Source: Sarocladium kiliense | Taxonomy: Eukaryota; Ascomycota; Sordariomycetes; Hypocreales; Sarocladiaceae | Reading direction: 5' to 3' | DNA: 64,000 nucleotides | Assembly (NCBI GenBank): GCA_030734395.1 | Contig: JAUZTG010000034.1 | Span: forward strand, 310,001-374,000 | Shown here: piece after piece, positions 56,865 through 64,000 of the stretch | Numbering within the stretch: the first letter of the stretch is position 1 | How the letters are laid out: each line of letters opens with the position of its first letter | Notes under the pieces: model-generated | Databases searched by the model: none | What the model was told of the DNA's origin: nothing | Seen by the model: the letters and a program-made list of their open reading frames with translations, nothing else | Program-made: the position numbers and the translations under genes

Positions 56865-57643
56865 ATTAAATGGTGGTATAGCTACCCCACCGGTCTGTTT
56901 GGCGGCATGCGGCATGCGCCAGACGCAACTCGCGAAGAAATGGGGATGAAAAGAGAGGAATTGCTGAAGTGGAAAGGGAAGTGCCTATGCTGGTTATTGG
57001 CCCGTTTGCCAGTCAGATTTCGGCGCGGTTCAGGAGCTGTTTTGGTGCCTTCTCTCAGGATCGCTATCGTCATGAAATTGCTCCCTTCTTGTTTGCTTAG
57101 TGTGTGCTTTGTCGAAAATTTACGTACTCTTCCTTTTGACTGGCCCCTCGTGGTACTCTGATGGGACACAGCATTACACATGCGCCCCCATAGGGATGGC
57201 CTCTCCTCAACTTGAGATTCTGCCTTCGTGTCAACAATAGCGCTAGACTTGCTTTGAAAGTCGGGCAGAGTAATCATTGGTGGAATAGTTGAGTGTAGCT
57301 GCCCAAACAGGCAAAACTTGCAGCTCCATGTCCCGGGGCATTTAGCCTAACCGCCGACTCACTTCCCCATATGAACTAAAGCTGCCAAACCCTATCATCC
57401 ACGGTTTAATGCGGTCCAGTAATATAAGTGCCACTATAATGAGCCCCAGATGCTCAAATGGAGTTCCTTTGGCCCGTGGATTTGGAATAATGGATTTGGA
57501 ATACATATATCCTGTGTCCAGAATGTGAAAGAAAGAGCAGTTCTCCCCGCTCCTGCAGCCACCCAACAAGTCCCGCTTCTCTCTATTCACATCAATTGCA
57601 ACGATACACGTTTCCTTTACTGCATGCGAAATTGTTGGACAAC
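56865..57643. other. Intergenic region
   Basis: 0.8 kb same-direction spacer; nothing recognised. Confidence 0.55.
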
Positions 57644-58969
57644 ATGATATCTTTAGTAGGCGGGCTGTTTGGCTTGGCTCTCAGCCATGTGGTTGGCGCT
57701 CGCGGTTGTGCCAATGCGACTGAATGGATCACGATCTGGGGAACAATGCCTCAATTGACGGAGCCTGCAAACCTGCCACCTCGGCCATTTGTAAGTAAGC
57801 CTTGCATCCACCAAAGCTACAAAGTTTTCGGTGAACCGAAGAAGTCTCTGACCGATCTATGCTAGAATGACACTGGTGTCGTTTTCGAAGACGCTACAAT
57901 CCGGCAGACGGTTATGATGACTTCGTCAGCTGATACAATCAGGCTTGAGATCAGCAATGCCTTCGGTGGTTCCGACCTGCCTATCACTGCCGTTACTATG
58001 GCCATGCCAGCGAATCAGACTTTGGGTATCAATGCTGTGAAGGCAGATACCCTCCAAACTCTGACCTTCTCAGGCACGAAAGCCTTCACTGTCCCGAATG
58101 GAGCTCTTGTATTTTCCGATCCGATCGACTTCCCTGTTGCTGCACAAACCATCGTTACGATCAGTATTTATCTTGAGAAAGGCCAGAAAACGAACCTGAT
58201 CACCAGTCACCCGGGAAGCAGGACCACTTCGCATCTGGTGCACGGCAATCATGTTGATGATAGTGTCTTTGAGGACTCGACTACAACAGATCACTGGTAC
58301 CTAATCAGTGCTATCGAAGGCCAAGCAGCGGCGGGCTCATCAGCTGTCGTTCTAGTTGGTGACTCCATCACAGATGGTCGTGGTTCGACAACAAATGGCG
58401 CCGATCGCTGGCCAGACCAATTGGTGGAGCGATTGCAGAGCAATGCGGCGACCAGGAATATCGCCGTCATCAACCAGGCTGCTGGAGGGAACCGTTTACT
58501 TGCGGACGGGCTTGGACCAAACGCATTGGGCCGCATTGACCGTGACGTGATCTCTCATTCCGGAGTCCGCTATGCTGTCATCTACAATGGTGTAAATGAC
58601 ATCGGCGTTGCAGGTACTGATGAGGCAACACAGCAGGTCATTGGAGATCGAATTATCCAGGCATATGATCAGATGATTTTGCGCCTGCATCGTCATGGGA
58701 TCGCTGTCTATGGTGCAACGATTACACCATTCACAGGACCGAACCAGGCTTATGGGCACCCGAACAGAGAGGTGACGCGGCAGAGGGTGAATAAATGGAT
58801 TCGCGAGAGCGGGAAGTTCGATGCTGTCCTTGATTTTGATGAGGTTATTCGGGACCCTGATCAGCCCGATATGCTGTTACCAGCTTATGACTCTGGCGAC
58901 TACCTTCATCCCAACCCCCAGGGATTCAAGGCCATGGCGGAGTCAATCGACTTGACGCTCTTCGACTAG
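57644..58969 (+). CDS. Secreted SGNH/GDSL-type hydrolase
   Basis: Two exons (57644-57790, 57866-58969) give 416 aa. The N-terminus MISLVGGLFGLALSHVVGAR is a likely signal peptide. An N-terminal beta domain (TEWITIWGTMPQLTEPANLP, RLEISNAFGGSDLPI) precedes the SGNH fold: block I VVLVGDSITDGRGS with nucleophile Ser216, block II QAAGGNRLL, block III YNGVNDIG and block V DYLHPN with Asp394 and His397. This arrangement resembles fungal extracellular esterases of the rhamnogalacturonan/acetyl-xylan esterase type, acting on acylated carbohydrates or lipids; the substrate is unknown. The 75-nt intron has GTAAGT and TAG ends. Confidence 0.87.
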
Positions 58970-59160
58970 AGTCGAGACAGCACCTCCTTTGTGACGAGAT
59001 TGTAGTTCCAAGAGCACAGGAGCCTGCAAGTCTTCGCAAAATATGATAACTTTATATACACTGTGATATTTTAGACTCTACCCATATGCTTGACCAAGAA
59101 GGCCATAAACGCCATCGCTGAGAAGGGAAGTGCATAATTTGCTACAAGCTGATAGAGCGC

Positions 59161-61479
59161 TTAGGCCCAAAGTCTGCAGGTCCCATCTGCGCCGGCACTC
59201 AAGCACCAAGGATGCTTAGGATGCCAGTCGATGTCCAATACTCCCAGTTTATTGATAACCTTGTGACCGCTGAGCATCTTCACGGGCACGATCGTAGCGT
59301 TCTCCATGAGATCACTAACCACCTTGCCGTGGAAGATCTGCAGTGAGCCGTCATCGCTCGCGTCTGCGAACAGTGGAAGGCCCTTGTGGTACTTGACGGC
59401 TCTGATTGCCTCTGCATGGAATCGCATGGTCTTGAAGGGTCGAGTGGACAGATCGAGATCATGCCACAAGAGTCTTCTATCGTATGAACCAACAATAAGG
59501 TTGTCGCCGCCAGGGTGTATATCAAAGGACGAGATCCATTTTGCTCCCGGTTGAACGATCTTGATGAGCTCCTGCCTTTGCAAGTCGTAGCACCGGATCA
59601 TACGCTGTGTAGCGACGAAGAAGAGCGGTCGTGAAGGGTGGAAGTGGGCAGTTTGAGCGAGACCAGGCAGGCGTCGGAACGGGATTTGACTGAGATGCTT
59701 GGAGAGAGTGTGAATAGCGACAGAGCTCCTCTGTCCAGTTGGCGCAACACTGCAAAGGAAGTCGCCGCGTCTATGCCAGCTGATCGTCTTGATAACGGAT
59801 CGAGATGTGGCTTTGAGAAGTACACCAAGATCTTCAAGCTTTGCACCTGGTCGTGACCATTTGGCTGGTGGCTCTTTCTTGACGCCGTCCGCAGTTGTTG
59901 GCGTTGCTCCGTTCGCGGCATAACCGAAACCAGCATCCAACACTTCACGGCTCGATTTGTCCAAGGCGCTGCTTGCCACTGAAGGAATTATGAAGAAGAT
60001 ATCTTCACCAACTGCAGCAGCCAAGATGAAGGTGTCTTTATTCGGTCTCCAGCGGACCATATTCACGGGCTCTTCCGTGCTCAGGTGTGCAACCCACTCT
60101 TGGTGACCGTTCAGGGACCATACTCGAACCGAACCATCATCACCTCCAGATGCAAGCCATTCGCCATCAGGGCTGAAAGCGGCGGATCGGACCCGACCTT
60201 CGTGACCTCTGAAGATCGTTTGGCATAGTGTTGGGAACGGCTTAAGATCCTCCGGACGAGGAAGTTTTGGCAAGAGGGAGTTCGGATCGATGTTCAATCT
60301 GTTCTTCCTCACACGGGGAGCGAGGTAGAGATCTAGACATCGTTCAAACCGCTCCTTTACGAACTCGCCATATCCTGGTACCTTGCGCAAGGCATCAAAC
60401 TTCGCGGGAAGATATTCCTTCTCCCTTTCTTCGGGGTCGGCACTTTCCCATGCTGCTTTTTCTTCCGCGGTGGGCAGGTACTCCGGAGGTGGGTTGTAAC
60501 TCATATCGTATCCAGGAGGAGGGAGCTTTGGGGCGGGGATATTCATGATGTTGGGCTCCTGAGCTTCCTCATTCGCCCAGAGGTCATAATGGGTATCTTC
60601 TTCCTCTTCAGCTTCCTTCTCGCGCTGCTCCGGGGGTTTGTATGGCAAAATTCTGCCTTCCTTGATAGCCCGGACGAGCTTCGCGACACGTTTTGCTTCA
60701 TGCTTGGATGGTACGAAGCGACGCTTCGGCTCCGGCGCAGCGCTCAAGGGCATCTCTTCCACCTTACTTGTGAAGTAGGGGATCATATCCTATGGGTAGT
60801 TGTCAGTATCGCATGTCCGGCGTCCAAGGAGTGTCTAACATACAGGGTATGGGTCATAATTGTCTGTTGGGACCTGACCAGTCTGCAGGCGGCGCAGAAG
60901 CTCTAATTCATCCTGGCTCAGGTTGAGCGGCTTGCCAGTCTGTGGATCGGTAAGGCCGGTCCAACCCTTGGGGATCTCAATGGTGTCGAGGAGCGCATCG
61001 AGAGCATCTCCAGTAGCTGGTCGCATGATCTTCTTGCCGTTGATATCATAGCCAATGTGGGGGTAAGAGTCATAAAAAGAGAGCGGGATGTTTCCAATGG
61101 TGTTGGGGGCTTCCTGAGCGTCCGTATCGTCGCTGTCATATGTGGGATCAATCTCATCGTACTCGTATCGCAGCTGCCCGTTGGCACCAATCGTCGTTCG
61201 ATAATTGGGCTTGCTGTCTTCATCTTCAGGGTCGAGATTGAGAGCTTTCATGTCCTCTGGGATGTCGACATCTGAGCCCACTGCTGTAGACTCGTCTTCA
61301 TCTTCGTCGTTGAGGTCATCCGCGGAAACTTCGTCGGAATCGTCAGGGTTCGACTCGTCTTCTCCAATCTCGTCGTCGTCGTCCGATAGGATACCTTCGA
61401 GAGCCACATTGTCAAGTTCATCCTCTGACTCAGTCGCCTCGGGTGCATCCCGCTTCAGACGTTGTTTTGCTGGCGCCAT
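59161..61479 (-). CDS. ERB1: Ribosome biogenesis protein ERB1 (BOP1)
   Basis: Two exons on the minus strand (61479-60844, 60789-59161) give 754 aa. An acidic N-terminus (EDELDNVALEGILSDDDDEI) leads to the BOP1 N-terminal domain: IGNIPLSFYDSYPHIGYDIN, NYDPYP-DMIPYFTSKVEEMP across the splice, RFVPSKHEAKRVAKLVRAIK and GYDMSYNPPPEYLPT. A seven-bladed WD40 propeller follows (FRGHEGRVRSAAFSPDGEWL and ASGGDDGSVRVWS, ending GADGTCRLWA at the very C-terminus). Erb1 forms the PeBoW complex with Nop7 and Ytm1 for 27S pre-rRNA processing and 60S assembly in the nucleolus. Confidence 0.95.
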
Positions 61480-62579
61480 TATTGCTGTTTGCCTATGCGA
61501 ATCGTCTGGTCACGGCGCAAGTCTACCCAGGATAAATGGTGGGATGTGAAGCTTCCAGTCCCAGTAACTTTTTTTTTCTGCCGCTATGAGTGGGTCGAGC
61601 GCACCAACATGTGGGGCATCCGCTCACCGCTCTAGACGAGCCCAGCACCACACTCAGTTTACCCTACACCCGTGCTCAGACTGATCAAGCTCGTTCTCTG
61701 AAATCGCAAAAGGCGAAGAAGGAAATAATCCCAAGCGAGCGGTACGGTGCACTGCTCCGGTGAGACAGCTATCGCTCTACTGCTTCAATAACGACCCTCT
61801 AGCATGCCACGAGGTTACGCGCAAGACTGAACCTTTGTCAATGTAGTCGCGGACCAAGTGGACGGTCCTATCTATCTCACTTGGTAACTTCAGGCTACTC
61901 GCAAAGCTGAATTGTGCGGTACAAGCAGCCGGTCACGCACGACAGCATACTCCATAACTATGACCTTACCTTACCCAGACGACCCCCCCCATACAGGCCG
62001 TGCAACGATTAAGTATAGTCAATCTCATGCAATCGCATGCCCAACCCGATATTCATTGTACTAATATCCGAACACAGAGAGTATGAGGCCAGAGTAAGCT
62101 AAGAGGGCCCGACGTAGTCACGGAACTAGTTGTAGAGACTCAAGCACAGAGTTTCGTCCTCAGGGGTCATACGATAAAGGACTCACATCCACAGGTAATT
62201 TTCCTGCCATGAGCTTTCTCATAGTATACTGATGCATACATATCGGCTTACTGGCTAAAGTATTACCTGAGCTTCGAAGACATCGCATTTGACCGTCTGT
62301 CTGTGCCTCGAAACAAGTAATAGCTATGACTCCATAAGATAGTGTAATAAAGAAAGGTGGAGATGAGTCAGATATGATAGCAAGAGGTGCATTGCAAGAT
62401 TAATACTCATGGGGCTCCTGTAGCTTCGCCCTATAAGCAAATATGCAGAGGTGTAAGATAAAGCACGGACTAACCTTCTATGATTCGATATCAACTACCT
62501 CTCCAACTCACCTCTGCCTCGAGATGGTACCACTTATCGTTATCCACTACTATGATAAGGCCGGCTTCGACCTGTAGTT
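61480..62579. other. Intergenic transition zone
   Basis: ERB1 upstream region grading from ordinary to AT-rich sequence. No gene recognised; a T-run near 61567 and a C-run near 61983 are the only simple tracts. Confidence 0.5.
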
Positions 62580-64000
62580 GATCTAAATCAATATACACAT
62601 TAATTTATAAGTGATATTCTTTACTACTATAATCATAGTTGAAGTCTTCAAGATATTTAATTGTTTACTAATGCACTTCACAGACACTCTAAAGCCTTTA
62701 TATTATATTATGTGAATCAAAGTAAAGGCTAGATCAATTGATATATGATCTCAGAGCTATGCTACTTCTAGGAACAAGGGATCTACAAGTAGTTTCAAGA
62801 AGACTACTTTTTTTTATGCAAGTCTTTTACTTAGGCTCTAAGCAGTAGATTTATGTAAGTAATAAGTGGAAGGTGCAAAAAGAGCTCGGGTAGGGCAGCA
62901 GTGCTCTTCATGCCGACTAAATATGAAATGAGTTTACATTTACAGTATTAGTTAACTTAACTATACTAAATACAGTAGTCAAAACTGACTATTAACTTTA
63001 TTAAGTATATTAGTTTAATGATGATCAACAAGTTTACTAACTCATACAACGTGTAGCAATTAAGATAGTTGTTAGCTACCAGAACGATAGTTAGTAGATA
63101 TGGTTAGTTATGATAAAGACAGTTATAACTAATATAGTAACTAACGGAGAAAATAATTCACCCGCTAGAAACTATTATAATAAGGAGTTTTGCTAATCAA
63201 ATCATTGGCTGTAATGGGCAATGTTTTTTTAGTCTGTGAACCACTCTACACTGTACACTACAATAATAGCCCAGGATTTTCCGACTCATAATCATATAGA
63301 GCATGTTAGACAGTATTTTCTACGAAGTATCATAATGAGTGATTCCACTGTATCAGCTACCAACTATATTAGTTAGTAATCAGTTGTTATAGTTATTAAC
63401 TAATGTAGTTAACTAGCTATAGCTTACAGTGTAGTTAGCATAGGTCCTATTAGTTATATTAAGTCTAATAAGATAACTAATAGCTGTTATATATATCTAT
63501 ACCTATAACACAGCTTACAATAATAAAGGTGTAGCTATAGATATGTATAATTTTAGTTTAGTAATTAGGTGCTTTAGATTATGTTAAAGGCTTATATAGG
63601 CTTCGTGATATATATTATAAATAACTATAGTTACTATATTAGTTAATAAAGTATAGTTAGTACTGATTATTAATTAGTATAGTTGGTAGATTGAATTAGT
63701 AAATTTACTAACTATAGCAGTCAATAACTATAGTATTTACTATGTTAGTAACTAATTTACAAACCTGTTCATGAATACCCATACTAGAAACTTATAACTC
63801 AATGAGTTAGTAGATATAGGTATTGATCTACCAACTTACTAAAGCAATCGATAGCTTATAATATATAATAGTGGATCTTTGAGTTACTGATTAAGTAACT
63901 CATCCTAAGCTATTGAGTAGTGTTTTGAGTACACTTGGTCACTTTAAGAGAGAAACAAGAGATAATAATATAGCCATTTTGCCAATTATGCTGTAAAAGT
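62580..64000. repeat. AT-rich, TpA-rich gene-free tract (RIP-like isochore)
   Basis: The last about 1.4 kb is strongly A/T-rich with few CpG sites and no frame of useful length. Short elements of the type TAGTTA/TAACTA recur many times, for example around 63090-63140 and 63360-63480. The composition fits repeat-induced point mutation of an old repeat, which turns CpA into TpA, but no parent element is recognisable. The tract runs off the end of the window. Confidence 0.6.

Overview
The window is nuclear DNA from a filamentous ascomycete (Pezizomycotina). The evidence is a dense set of one-copy eukaryotic housekeeping genes with short GT-AG introns (mostly 50-80 nt, often with a CTAAC/CTGAC branch site 10-20 nt before the acceptor), a DIM-5-type histone H3K9 methyltransferase, a Zn2Cys6 regulator and an AT-rich, TpA-rich tract at the right edge that looks like a RIP-type isochore. 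I cannot name the class or genus. All gene models were built by hand from reading frames and splice signals; the exon joins keep frame and rebuild conserved family motifs, but no transcript data were available.

Layout. 1-9.4 kb: MIX23, the NatA subunit NAA15, a sphingoid-base kinase, a CSN8/PSMD8-like protein and a BTB protein. 9.8-14.3 kb is poor in recognisable genes: a broken protein-arginine deiminase relic, one small membrane protein and one unrecognised 345-aa ORF. 14.3-22.9 kb: DIM-5-like methyltransferase, a UBTD-type ubiquitin-like protein, coatomer beta (SEC26) and a six-exon mago nashi gene.

23.7-37.5 kb is the most interesting part. Five adjacent genes look like one catabolic cluster: an NCS1-family ring-compound permease, a class-III omega-aminotransferase, a LamB/YcsF (PxpA) protein, a divergently transcribed 18-exon biotin carboxylase with KipA/KipI carboxyltransferase and biotinyl domains but no amidase, and a Zn2Cys6 transcription factor. 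The divergent LamB/carboxylase pair resembles the lactam-utilisation (lam) locus known from Aspergillus nidulans. I infer uptake of a cyclic amide, ATP- and biotin-dependent ring opening, and transamination of the resulting omega-amino acid.

38.6-61.5 kb returns to housekeeping genes: GID4, TRM11, RPP40, an ankyrin protein, tRNA ligase, a small membrane protein, mitochondrial uL10m, proteasome RPT5, an unrecognised five-exon gene, an Ish1-like repeat protein, a secreted SGNH hydrolase and ERB1. From about 62.5 kb to the end the sequence is AT-rich with no supportable gene.
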